This document shows, in pieces, positions 34,111 to 42,043 of a stretch of 44,713 nucleotides of DNA. Source of the stretch: Lachnospiraceae bacterium (lineage in GTDB: Bacteria; Bacillota; Clostridia; Lachnospirales; Lachnospiraceae). The DNA lies in NCBI GenBank assembly GCA_017455525.1, contig JAFTAP010000096.1:1-44713 (forward strand). Reading direction: 5' to 3'. A model generated the notes under the pieces. The model saw nothing but the letters and a program-made list of their open reading frames with translations, was not told where the DNA came from and did not search any database. How positions within the stretch are numbered: position 1 is the stretch's first letter; each line of letters opens with the position of its first letter. Made by a program: the position numbers and the translations under genes.

Positions 34111-35558
34111 GGATTATGTTTGTGAATTTACCATATAAGTTCGCCATAAGCAGGGCAAGCCGCTGGCCTGAGAAGACGAAGAGCGGGACGCTTTACTATC
34201 CGTACTGGCTCTGCTATGCGGCTGGTGCGTGCATGGATAAAGGCTATGATGTAAGCGTCATTGACTGCATAGCGAGGGGGGATTCTAGAGAGGGCTGCAT
34301 TAAGAGGATAGAAAGTTTCATGCCGGATTACATTGTGTGCGAGACAACTACTCCAACATGCACGTATGACTATGAGACTATTGTGAAGATAAAGGACAGA
34401 ATGCCTGGAACGACCTTCATCGTAGGCGGTACGCATGCCACGGCACTCCACGAGAGAGTGATGAATGAGTGCGGGGCTATAGACATCATTGCCCGGAGGG
34501 AATATGATTTCACGATAGATGATATCGTAAGGAACCGTGATGACCTTGGCAGGGTGAGGGGCATCACGTATAGGGATGAGGACAAGGGGATAGTTGTCAA
34601 CGATGACAGGCCGTGGCACGAGAACCTTGACGACCTTCCCATGGTAAGCAGGGTATACGAGAAGTTCCTTAATGTGGGCGATTACGGATACAGTCTGGCC
34701 GAATCTCCGATGGTTCAGATCTTCAGTGCAAGGGGGTGCCCGTTCCGCTGCAACTTCTGCTCGTATCCCGGGACGATGGGTGGCAGGGCATACAGGAAGC
34801 GCAGCACCATGAACTTTGTTGATGAGCTTGAATACATATCGGAGCATATGCCGTATATAAAGGAAGTCTTCATAGAAGACGACACTTTTACGGTGGATAA
34901 GAAGCGGGTATATGAGATATGCAGGGAGATCGTGAGAAGGGGGCTGGATATCAGGTGGTCATGCAATACGAGGGCGGATATTCCGGAAAAGCTCATGAGG
35001 GCCATGAAGAGGGCAGGATGCAGGCTGCTTGTTGTTGGATTTGAGTCCGGGAGTCAGAAGGTGCTTGACGAGACGGAGAAGGGGATAAGGATTGCGGACT
35101 CGGAAGCATTCATGAGAGCTGCCAGGAAGAGCAGGCTGAAGGTCTTTGGCTGCTTCATGATCGGCCTTAAGGGCGATGATAGGAGGACTATAGAAGAGAC
35201 GTTCAGGCTTGCAAAACGGCTGTATCCCGACATGGTTTTCTTCCAGCAGGTGGTACCCTTCCCCGGGACGGGTTTCTATGAATGGGTAAGAGAGGAGGGA
35301 TACCTGCTGACTGAAAAGTATGGCGAATGGCTCGATGAGAGGGGGCAGCTCAGATGTCTCGTGAAATATCCATATGCGGATGCAGATGAGATAGAAAAGA
35401 TGCGGGACAGGATGATGAGCAGATACTATTTCTCAGTTAGATACATATTACATACGGCGCTTCATAACTTTTCCATCCCGGAGATGCGGAGGATAGCGAA
35501 GGGGGCAGTGTCTTATTTCACCTTTCGGATGAGGAAAGCGACGGGAAGGCATGTGTAA
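34107..35558 (+). CDS. B12-binding-domain radical SAM protein
   Basis: 483 residues. The N-terminal ~150 form a Rossmann-like B12-binding-type region (I-V-G-G-T-H-A-T-A near 109-117), followed by the radical SAM core with the cluster motif C-P-F-R-C-N-F-C (CX3CX2C, about residues 211-218) and a G-F-E-S-G-S near 310. I chose ATG 34107 since it overlaps the stop of the acyltransferase gene and has GGAGG at 34094-34098; an in-frame start at 33981 lies inside that gene. Members methylate or rearrange unreactive carbons. In a capsule operon it probably modifies a sugar or the lipid carrier. There is no clear D-x-H-x-x-G cobalt-ligand motif, so it may not use B12. Confidence 0.88.
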   Translation: MRIMFVNLPYKFAISRASRWPEKTKSGTLYYPYWLCYAAGACMDKGYDVSVIDCIARGDSREGCIKRIESFMPDYIVCETTTPTCTYDYETIVKIKDRMPGTTFIVGGTHATALHERVMNECGAIDIIARREYDFTIDDIVRNRDDLGRVRGITYRDEDKGIVVNDDRPWHENLDDLPMVSRVYEKFLNVGDYGYSLAESPMVQIFSARGCPFRCNFCSYPGTMGGRAYRKRSTMNFVDELEYISEHMPYIKEVFIEDDTFTVDKKRVYEICREIVRRGLDIRWSCNTRADIPEKLMRAMKRAGCRLLVVGFESGSQKVLDETEKGIRIADSEAFMRAARKSRLKVFGCFMIGLKGDDRRTIEETFRLAKRLYPDMVFFQQVVPFPGTGFYEWVREEGYLLTEKYGEWLDERGQLRCLVKYPYADADEIEKMRDRMMSRYYFSVRYILHTALHNFSIPEMRRIAKGAVSYFTFRMRKATGRHV

Positions 35559-35911
35559 TGAAGAAGTCTGACGTCTGCTTCTGCGCCATGTATCTCTGCC
35601 TCACGGTTATAGGCGCGACGATGATTAAGGCTGGCGCGGCTAAGGAGAGCGGGAGCTTTTATATCATGTCTCGGCCGATTAGTAAGGAGCTGATAATAGG
35701 GGTCTTACTATATGGATTCAGCTTCCTTATGTATACATTCGTGATATCGCAAATGCAGATCAGTCTTGTGATACCTCTGATGGCGGGAATCAACTCGATT
35801 GCCATAGTCCTTCTGGGGGTTATTATTTTTAAGGAAAGACTGGCCGCAGGGCAGGTATTGGGGGTTGCAGTGATAATAGCCGGGATCGTTGTCCTGGGAA
35901 TGTTCAGCTGA
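35558..35911 (+). CDS. Small EamA/SMR-like four-helix transporter
   Basis: 117 residues with four predicted helices, ending P-L-M-A-G-I-N-S-I-A-I-V-L-L-G-V-I-I-F-K-E-R-L-A-A-G-Q-V-L-G-V-type, the pattern shared by EmrE-like and EamA half transporters and by ArnE/ArnF flippase subunits. The TAATG overlap with the previous gene shows coupling. In this setting it may flip a polyprenyl-phosphate-linked sugar made by the DPM-like enzyme rather than export drugs. Confidence 0.8.
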   Translation: MKKSDVCFCAMYLCLTVIGATMIKAGAAKESGSFYIMSRPISKELIIGVLLYGFSFLMYTFVISQMQISLVIPLMAGINSIAIVLLGVIIFKERLAAGQVLGVAVIIAGIVVLGMFS

Positions 35912-35940
35912 CTTTAAGGTGGAGAAGCATAGTAGTAGGC

Positions 35941-36873
35941 ATGGCTGGCTTACAGGGGGATCTGAGAGGAATGGATTCAGGCTATATTAAGGAAGTGCTT
36001 TACAGGACGATGCTGAGGATGAGGAATTCTGCATACGGATACAGGATTTACGAATTTCTTGATGGCATCGGGGTTCGGATCATCCTTAGTAGGTTATTTA
36101 ACTTTGCTTCGGCAATGAAGATGAGCAGGCATCCCACGGACGAAATGGCGAGAAGCGCCTCATATTTCCGGGCTCATAAGGAAGAGATCGGCAGGGTGCT
36201 TAGGCTGCTGTCGGATGATTCATCAAGGGATACGTATAAGCGCATGTGGGAATTCAGGATGCATGGGAGGTACGGCATGCTACCGCGTAATTCTTACAGG
36301 AGCCAGTATTTTGGGAATGATTATTTTCATTATAAGAATGGCCGTGAAGTATTCGTTGACTGCGGCGCATTTGACGGCGATACAGTCAGGAGTTTCAAGA
36401 AGGCCATGGCAAAAAGGAGGATCGGGGGGTATCGGATGGTGGCTTTTGAGCCGGATAAGATGAACCATAATAATCTTGTGAGGAACCATCCGGATATTAA
36501 AGTTATCAGGGCGGGCTGCTGGGATTCGCGGACCACATTGGGTTTCGCCCCATCCGCAGATGGGTCTGCAATAAGGGAGCAGAATGCTTCCGCTGAGACA
36601 TATGAGATAGATGTTGTGAGGCTGGATGACATCGATGCCTGTGCTGATGCTACTTTTATAAAAATGGATATAGAAGGGGCGGAAACTAGGGCACTTGAGG
36701 GGGCGAGAGGCATAATAATGAGGAACAAGCCCAAGCTTGCGGTATGCATTTATCATTCAGATAATGATATGGTTCAGATCCCCTTACTGATACACGGAAT
36801 GAGATCTGACTACAGGATGTACGTGCAGCAGCATTCTAATAGCAGGTACGAGACAGTGCTTTATTGTGTTTAG
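35941..36873 (+). CDS. FkbM family methyltransferase
   Basis: 310 residues. The methyltransferase part spans about 130-285: F-V-D-C-G-A-F-D-G-D-T-V (SAM site, about 139-150), V-A-F-E-P-D near 169, I-K-M-D-I-E-G-A-E near 240-248, and P-K-L-A-V-C-I-Y-H near 264-272, all typical of FkbM sugar O-methyltransferases. The N-terminal ~120 residues are basic and helical with no known domain. The ATG has a GGTGGAG upstream at a long spacing. It is the last gene of the long one-strand capsule run. No terminator with a T run is seen after it, only the GGTGAAT/ATTCACC stem at 36929-36960. Confidence 0.88.
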   Translation: MAGLQGDLRGMDSGYIKEVLYRTMLRMRNSAYGYRIYEFLDGIGVRIILSRLFNFASAMKMSRHPTDEMARSASYFRAHKEEIGRVLRLLSDDSSRDTYKRMWEFRMHGRYGMLPRNSYRSQYFGNDYFHYKNGREVFVDCGAFDGDTVRSFKKAMAKRRIGGYRMVAFEPDKMNHNNLVRNHPDIKVIRAGCWDSRTTLGFAPSADGSAIREQNASAETYEIDVVRLDDIDACADATFIKMDIEGAETRALEGARGIIMRNKPKLAVCIYHSDNDMVQIPLLIHGMRSDYRMYVQQHSNSRYETVLYCV

Positions 36874-36928
36874 GTGCCGTAATTAATAATTGAACAATAT
36901 CAAACTGAGAAGCTTTGATAGATATGTT

Positions 36929-36960
36929 GGTGAATCACTGACATAAATGGAGCATTCACC
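36929..36960 (+). other. Hairpin downstream of the capsule operon
   Basis: GGTGAAT (36929-36935) pairs with ATTCACC (36954-36960), 18-nt loop, no T run. It lies between the fkbM-like gene and the promoter at 36985. It may mark a mRNA 3' end but is not a classic terminator. Confidence 0.35.
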
Positions 36961-36984
36961 GCAAAGACTAAGGAGAACCACATT

Positions 36985-37013
36985 TTGTCATTGATAAACC
37001 GATATGATACAAT
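36985..37013 (+). promoter_or_regulatory. Strong sigma-A promoter placed for a leaderless transcript
   Basis: TTGTCA (36985-36990), 17-bp spacer, TACAAT (37008-37013), with TG at 37005-37006 as an extended -10. The expected start site, 7 nt after the -10, is A37020, the first base of the ATG of the AAA/PD-(D/E)XK gene. No ribosome binding site precedes that ATG. Confidence 0.7.
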
Positions 37014-37019
37014 GATTTC

Positions 37020-38624
37020 ATGAATAACAGGAAGCTTCCGATAGGGATACAGGATTTTGAGTCTCTGCGTAATGACGGGTATCTTTACGTGGATAAGACG
37101 AGGTATATATATGAGCTTGCGCATAAGGGCAAGCCTTATTTTCTAAGCCGTCCGAGGCGGTTCGGGAAGAGCTTGCTGCTTTCCACGATGAGAGCATACT
37201 TCGAGGGTAAGAGGGAGCTTTTTGAGGGACTCGCAATAGAGGAGCTTGAGTCCGGTGAGCCTGATGCATGGCAGGAGTACCCGGTATTTTATTTTGATTT
37301 CAATAAGAAGAATTTCCAGCGTGAGACTGCATTGGAGGAGGTTCTCACGGATCATCTTAAAGATTGGGAGTCCATATATGGAGATGAGCATGCAGAAAGC
37401 CCTTTAGAAGAGCGTTTCCAGCATCTTATAGTCAAAGCTGTTGAACAGACAGGGCGTAACGCCGTAGTGCTAGTGGACGAGTACGATAAGCCACTTCTCG
37501 AGACTATCACTGATGACGATCTGGAGGAGCATAATAAGGCTGTATTCAAGGGCTTCTTCAGCACATTAAAGAGCTACGATCATTATCTTAAATTCGTGTT
37601 CCTCACGGGGGTGACAAAGTTCAGCAAAGTGAGCATCTTCAGTGACCTCAATCAGTTGCAGGACATATCGCTTGATGCGGACTACGCAGAGATATGTGGC
37701 ATCAAGGAGGAGGAGATGAAGGACTGCTTCATGCCTGAGATAGAGAGGATGGCGGAGTCCAACGGGATGAGCGTTGGAGAGTGCCTTACGAGTCTTAGGA
37801 AGCAGTATGACGGTTATCATTTCCATCCTGATTCCATGGGGGTATACAACCCTTTCAGCCTTATTAATGCCCTGCAGAAGCGGGAGTTCGGCTATTATTG
37901 GTTCTCCACCGGTACCCCGACATTCCTGTTGAAGAAGCTTGAGCAGATTGATTTTGACGCAAAGCAGTTCACTGGGGATGACCTGTATGCCTCTCCTCGC
38001 GTGCTATCTGATTACAGGGCGGACAATCCCGACCCGATCCCATTGTTTTACCAGACCGGGTATCTCACCATATGCGGGTATGACAGGGTATATGAGAGCT
38101 GTAAGCTGGGGTATCCTAATAATGAGGTCAAGTATGGATTTCTGGAGAGTCTGGCGCCTTATTACCTTCATAATGAAGAGAGTGCGAGTCCGCTGGACGT
38201 AAGGCGGTTCGGAAAGGACTTGGAGAAGGCTGATCTGGATAGCCTGCGTGAGAGGTTCACGGCTTTATTTGCGAGGCTTCCATATACTACGGATGAGAAG
38301 CCCGTGGAGCAGAACTTCCAGAATGTAGTCTATATAGTGTTCATGCTTCTCGGGAAGTTCGTTCATACGGAAGTACATAGTGCGAAGGGACGGGCAGACT
38401 GCATAGTAGAGACGGATGACTATGTCTATATTTTTGAGTTCAAGCGTGACGACTCCGCGGATGAGGCACTGAGGCAGATAGAGGATAAGGGATATGCAAA
38501 GCCTTATGCGGCGGATAAGAGGAAACTCTATCGCATAGGTGTGAATTTTGACTCAAAGGAACGGACGATAGACGGATGGGAAGTTAGAGAAAATGAAGAT
38601 GGGACACTTGGAGATAACTCATAA
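37020..38624 (+). CDS. AAA-ATPase-like protein with C-terminal PD-(D/E)XK nuclease domain
   Basis: 534 residues of the family that joins an AAA-ATPase_like domain to a PDDEXK_9 domain, often multi-copy in gut Clostridia and Bacteroidetes. N-terminal K-L-P-I-G-I-Q-D-F-E-S-L-R-N-D-G-Y-L-Y-V-D-K-T is diagnostic. R-P-R-R-F-G-K-S-L-L near 43-52 is the Walker A-like loop, and V-L-V-D-E-Y-D-K-P-L near 150-159 is Walker B. The end has K-G-R-A-D-C-I-V-E and Y-I-F-E-F-K-R-D near 455-482, a PD-(D/E)XK core. Function is unknown; links to mobile DNA or defence are suspected. It has its own promoter, independent of the capsule operon. Confidence 0.88.
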   Translation: MNNRKLPIGIQDFESLRNDGYLYVDKTRYIYELAHKGKPYFLSRPRRFGKSLLLSTMRAYFEGKRELFEGLAIEELESGEPDAWQEYPVFYFDFNKKNFQRETALEEVLTDHLKDWESIYGDEHAESPLEERFQHLIVKAVEQTGRNAVVLVDEYDKPLLETITDDDLEEHNKAVFKGFFSTLKSYDHYLKFVFLTGVTKFSKVSIFSDLNQLQDISLDADYAEICGIKEEEMKDCFMPEIERMAESNGMSVGECLTSLRKQYDGYHFHPDSMGVYNPFSLINALQKREFGYYWFSTGTPTFLLKKLEQIDFDAKQFTGDDLYASPRVLSDYRADNPDPIPLFYQTGYLTICGYDRVYESCKLGYPNNEVKYGFLESLAPYYLHNEESASPLDVRRFGKDLEKADLDSLRERFTALFARLPYTTDEKPVEQNFQNVVYIVFMLLGKFVHTEVHSAKGRADCIVETDDYVYIFEFKRDDSADEALRQIEDKGYAKPYAADKRKLYRIGVNFDSKERTIDGWEVRENEDGTLGDNS

Positions 38625-38637
38625 AGAGAGTATTTCT

Positions 38638-39705
38638 TTGGATAATAAGACTGTGCTTGTTACCGGGGCGGCGGGATTTATTGGGGCAAATCTGGTGCTC
38701 AGGTTGCTCGCGGAGACGGATGGTGCGGTTATAGTTGGTATTGATAATTTTAATGATTACTATGACACGGCATTGAAGGAGTATCGGTGCTCGCAGATTG
38801 AGAAGGCTTCAAAAGACAGTAAGAGTGAATTTAGCATTGTGCGTGGCTCCATTGCCGATAGAGAGCTTGTGATGGATTTATTCCGAAAGAATAGGCCGTC
38901 GGTTGTAGTGAACCTTGCGGCACAGGCAGGGGTCAGATACAGCATCGAAAATCCTGACGCTTATATCGAATCAAATCTAATAGGCTTTTATAATATATTG
39001 GAGGCATGCAGGCATTCGTATGATGACGGAGCGGAGGGCGTGCAGCATCTGGTGTATGCATCGAGCTCTTCTGTGTATGGCGGGAATAAAAAAGTTCCGT
39101 TTGACACTGATGATAACGTGGATCATCCGGTGAGCCTTTATGCGGCGACGAAGAAATCTAATGAGCTTCTGGCTCACAGCTATTCGAAGCTATACAACAT
39201 ACCCTCTACGGGACTGCGCTTTTTTACGGTGTACGGTCCGGCGGGACGTCCTGATATGGCGTATTATTCCTTTACGGAGAAGCTCAGGGCGGGGGAAAAT
39301 ATAAACATCTTTAACTTTGGCAACTGTAAGCGGGACTTTACCTATGTGGATGATATAGTTGAGGGCGTTATCAGGGTTATGAAGGGGGCTCCGGCAAAGG
39401 CTTTAGGTGAGGACGGGCTTCCGATACCGCCGTACAGCATATATAATATTGGAGGCGGACAGCCTGAGAATCTCATGGATTTCGTTCATATTCTGGCTGA
39501 GGAGCTTATATCTGCGGGCGTGCTTCATAGCGACTTTGATATAGAAGGACACTTAAATCTTGTCCCGATGCAGCAGGGAGATGTGCCGGTTACTTACGCT
39601 GATGCAAGTGGCTTAGAGCGGGACTACGGTTTCAAGCCGGAAATAAACCTGCGAACGGGGCTTAGGAAGTTCGCAAGGTGGTATAAAGAATATTATTGTT
39701 GTTAG
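38638..39705 (+). CDS. UDP-glucuronate 4-epimerase-like NAD-dependent epimerase
   Basis: Extended SDR: T-G-A-A-G-F-I-G binds NAD (residues 9-16), D-N-F-N-D-Y-Y-D is typical of the UDP-glucuronate epimerase group, A-A-Q-A-G-V-R-Y-S near 91-99, and catalytic Y168-x3-K172 in S-L-Y-A-A-T-K-K-S-N-E. It would make UDP-galacturonate from UDP-glucuronate for capsule synthesis. I prefer TTG 38638 (355 residues, M-D-N-K-T-V-L-V-T-G, GAGAG 7 nt upstream), as it gives the usual N-terminus and no overlap with the previous gene. ATG 38593 (370 residues) is in frame and would overlap by 32 bp. Confidence 0.88.
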   Translation: MDNKTVLVTGAAGFIGANLVLRLLAETDGAVIVGIDNFNDYYDTALKEYRCSQIEKASKDSKSEFSIVRGSIADRELVMDLFRKNRPSVVVNLAAQAGVRYSIENPDAYIESNLIGFYNILEACRHSYDDGAEGVQHLVYASSSSVYGGNKKVPFDTDDNVDHPVSLYAATKKSNELLAHSYSKLYNIPSTGLRFFTVYGPAGRPDMAYYSFTEKLRAGENINIFNFGNCKRDFTYVDDIVEGVIRVMKGAPAKALGEDGLPIPPYSIYNIGGGQPENLMDFVHILAEELISAGVLHSDFDIEGHLNLVPMQQGDVPVTYADASGLERDYGFKPEINLRTGLRKFARWYKEYYCC

Positions 39706-39706
39706 G

Positions 39707-39727
39707 ATAATACTATTCCAGTATTAT
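39707..39727. terminator. Possible bidirectional hairpin between convergent genes
   Basis: ATAATACT (39707-39714) and AGTATTAT (39720-39727) form a perfect 8-bp A+T-rich stem with loop ATTCC, in the 18-bp gap between the epimerase and aroF stops. There is no clear T run on either strand, so termination is only suggested by place. Confidence 0.4.
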
Positions 39728-40755
39728 ACAAGCTCTGCTAAATCCAGTATGAGTCTTTCCGAATCTTCCCAGCCGAGGCAGGGGTCGGTTATGGATTTGC
39801 CGTAGGTCATGTGGTCGGAGATCTTCTGATTTCCGGGTTCTATATAGCTTTCTATCATAAGTCCCTTGACCAGCTTCTTTATCTCCGGGTTGTGATTTCT
39901 CGAATGCACTACCTCCTTTGATATCCTTATCTGCTCCATGTATTTTTTATTTGAATTTGAATGATTCGTGTCCACTATGCAGGCAGGATTAACAAGGTCG
40001 CGCTCTGCGTATTTCTCGCATAGGAGTTCTAAATCTTCATAATGGTAGTTCGGAAGATTATTGCCGTGTTTATTCGTCGTGCCGCGGAGTATCGTGTGGG
40101 CGAGTTTATTTCCGGTCGTGTGAACCTCGTATCCCCTATAGGTGAAGGTATGCGGGTTCTGTGCTGCGACAAGAGAGTTAAGCATTACGTTAATATCTCC
40201 GGATGTGGGATTTTTCATGCCTGCCGCACAGTCAAAGCCGGAGACTACTATGCGGTGCTGCTGATCCTCTACGGAGCGCGCACCAATAGCAACATATGAG
40301 AGGATATCCTGCACGTAGCCCCAGTTATCGGGGTAGAGCATTTCATCGGCGGCGGTAAGCCCTGTCTCTTTTATTGCCCTGAGGTGCATCTTTCGCATGG
40401 CTACGAGTCCCTTGTAGAAGTCGGGCTTGCCCTCCGGATCGGGCTGATGGACTATTCCCTTGTAGCCTTCGCCTGTGGTACGGGGCTTATTTGTGTATAT
40501 CCTTGGGATTATGAGTATGCGGTCTTTTACCTTATCAGCAACCTTCGCAAGCCTTGAGATATAATCACAGACCGGATCTTCACTATCTGCGCTGCAAGGA
40601 CCGATGATCAGCAGGAAGCGGTCGTCTTTTCCTTCGATGATATCTTTTATCTGCCCGTCTCTTTCTTTCTTTATCTCTATGCTCTCGTCCGGCAGGGGAA
40701 ATTCTTCCCTTATCTCTGCGGGCGTGGGCAGCAGCTTTATAAATTCCATTCCCAT
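39724..40755 (-). CDS. aroF: 3-deoxy-7-phosphoheptulonate (DAHP) synthase, class I
   Basis: First step of the shikimate pathway: phosphoenolpyruvate plus erythrose-4-phosphate. I-I-G-P-C-S-A-D near residues 51-58, P-R-I-Y-T-N-K-P-R-T-T-G-E-G-Y-K-G, S-G-F-D-C-A-A-G-M-K-N-P-T-S-G-D, L-R-G-T-T-N-K-H-G-N-N-L and D-T-N-H-S-N-S-N-K are the AroF/G/H (I-alpha) signature blocks, so feedback control by an aromatic amino acid is expected. I chose ATG at 40755 (343 residues) since AGGAG stands 6 nt before it; an in-frame ATG at 40773 would put that site inside the gene. Confidence 0.94.
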   Translation of the reverse strand: MGMEFIKLLPTPAEIREEFPLPDESIEIKKERDGQIKDIIEGKDDRFLLIIGPCSADSEDPVCDYISRLAKVADKVKDRILIIPRIYTNKPRTTGEGYKGIVHQPDPEGKPDFYKGLVAMRKMHLRAIKETGLTAADEMLYPDNWGYVQDILSYVAIGARSVEDQQHRIVVSGFDCAAGMKNPTSGDINVMLNSLVAAQNPHTFTYRGYEVHTTGNKLAHTILRGTTNKHGNNLPNYHYEDLELLCEKYAERDLVNPACIVDTNHSNSNKKYMEQIRISKEVVHSRNHNPEIKKLVKGLMIESYIEPGNQKISDHMTYGKSITDPCLGWEDSERLILDLAELV

Positions 40756-40777
40756 GACAATCTCCTGTGGCATTAGA

Positions 40778-40795
40778 CTTCTGCGATAGCAGAAG
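40778..40795 (-). promoter_or_regulatory. Perfect hairpin in the aroF leader
   Basis: CTTCTGC (40778-40784), GATA, GCAGAAG (40789-40795), 7-bp perfect stem on either strand, 11-17 bases before the aroF ribosome binding site. It might be a translation or stability element. No T-box or tryptophan-codon leader is seen. Confidence 0.4.
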
Positions 40796-40876
40796 AGTCC
40801 TTGATACCAATCCTTTTTCTCACAATATATTTTACGACAATGATTACAACTAAAATACTTAAGCTACTTTATCACA

Positions 40877-40906
40877 TAGACAAAGGGGTATGCAAACTGA
40901 TATTAT
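40877..40906 (+). promoter_or_regulatory. Possible promoter for mnmA
   Basis: TAGACA (40877-40882), 18-bp spacer, TATTAT (40901-40906), 39 bp before the mnmA ATG. Four and five matches to consensus. The rest of the aroF-mnmA gap is A+T-rich with no further gene. Confidence 0.4.
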
Positions 40907-40945
40907 GATTTTTAACATGAAAAATACGTGTTTTGAGGCAGACGG

Positions 40946-42037
40946 ATGAATAAGAAAACCGTGGCGGTGGCGATGAGCGGAGGGGTTGATTCTTCTGTTG
41001 CTGCGCTGCTGCTAAAGGAGCAGGGATATAATGTGATAGGCGTGACTATGCAGATATGGCTGGATGAGGGGCTGTATCAGCTTGCGCGGGCTGATGGCTG
41101 CTGCTCTCTTAGCGCTGTGGATGATGCTAAGCGAGTATGCGAAATCATAGGGATAGAACATCAAGTTGTTAATTTCAAGGATATCTTCCGTGAGAGGGTA
41201 ATAAATAATTTTATAGACGAGTACGTGAACGGGCGTACTCCGAATCCTTGTATAATATGCAACAGGTACGTGAAATGGGAGTCGCTCCTTGAATGGTCAA
41301 GGCAGAACGGAGCGGATTATATAGCTACGGGGCATTATGCGAGGATTAAGCATCTGGATAATGGCAGATATGCTATAGCCAGATCTGTGACCGAGGCGAA
41401 GGATCAGACATACGCCTTATACAGCTTGACACAAGAGCAGCTTGGCTCTACATTGATGCCTGTGGGAGAGTATGAGAAATCAAGGGTTAGAGAAATTGCA
41501 TTTAAGGCACACCTTCCTGTTAGCAATAAGCCTGACTCCGAAGAGATATGCTTTATTCCTGATAATGATTATGCAGGCTTCCTCGACAGGGAGGCGGGTG
41601 ACAGAGTGCCGAAGCCCGGTAACTTCGTGACATCAGATGGGGAGATATTAGGCCGGCATAGGGGTATTACGCATTACACCATAGGGCAGAGAAGAGGTCT
41701 TGGGCTTGCTATGGGTCATCATGTATTCGTCACCGAGATAAGACGTGACACAAATGAGGTTGTGATTGGAGAGGATGAGGATGTATACTCAATGAGGCTT
41801 ACCTGTCATGGATTGAACTGCATGGGATTATCAGAGGCGGAGTTAGACACCGGCGGGAGCAGGCGTTTATTTGGGAAGATAAGATACAGACATCCCGGAG
41901 AATGGTGTACGATAAACAGGACAGGATATGACACGCTGGAGGTTGTCTTTGAGAAGCCGGTGAGGGCTGTCACTCCGGGACAGGCGGTGGTGCTTTATGA
42001 CGACGACCATGTAGCCTGCGGCGGGACTATAGACTGA
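40946..42037 (+). CDS. mnmA: tRNA-specific 2-thiouridylase MnmA
   Basis: PP-loop ATPase that thiolates U34 of tRNA for Lys, Glu and Gln. The PP-loop M-S-G-G-V-D-S-S is at residues 10-17. Catalytic Cys102 (N-P-C-I-I-C-N) and Cys202 (E-E-I-C-F-I-P-D) are both present, as are A-T-G-H-Y-A-R, D-Q-T-Y-A-L-Y and G-Q-R-R-G-L-G. A cysteine pair C-C at residues 52-53 is a Clostridia-type insert. Length 363 is normal. GAGG lies 8 nt before the ATG. Confidence 0.95.
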   Translation: MNKKTVAVAMSGGVDSSVAALLLKEQGYNVIGVTMQIWLDEGLYQLARADGCCSLSAVDDAKRVCEIIGIEHQVVNFKDIFRERVINNFIDEYVNGRTPNPCIICNRYVKWESLLEWSRQNGADYIATGHYARIKHLDNGRYAIARSVTEAKDQTYALYSLTQEQLGSTLMPVGEYEKSRVREIAFKAHLPVSNKPDSEEICFIPDNDYAGFLDREAGDRVPKPGNFVTSDGEILGRHRGITHYTIGQRRGLGLAMGHHVFVTEIRRDTNEVVIGEDEDVYSMRLTCHGLNCMGLSEAELDTGGSRRLFGKIRYRHPGEWCTINRTGYDTLEVVFEKPVRAVTPGQAVVLYDDDHVACGGTID

Positions 42038-42043
42038 GGTTTG

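Noticed and set aside
37020-38624. AAA/PD-(D/E)XK gene as a transposon
   Set aside because: No terminal inverted repeats, target duplications or transposase motifs are seen around it. It has its own promoter and is reported as a stand-alone gene.
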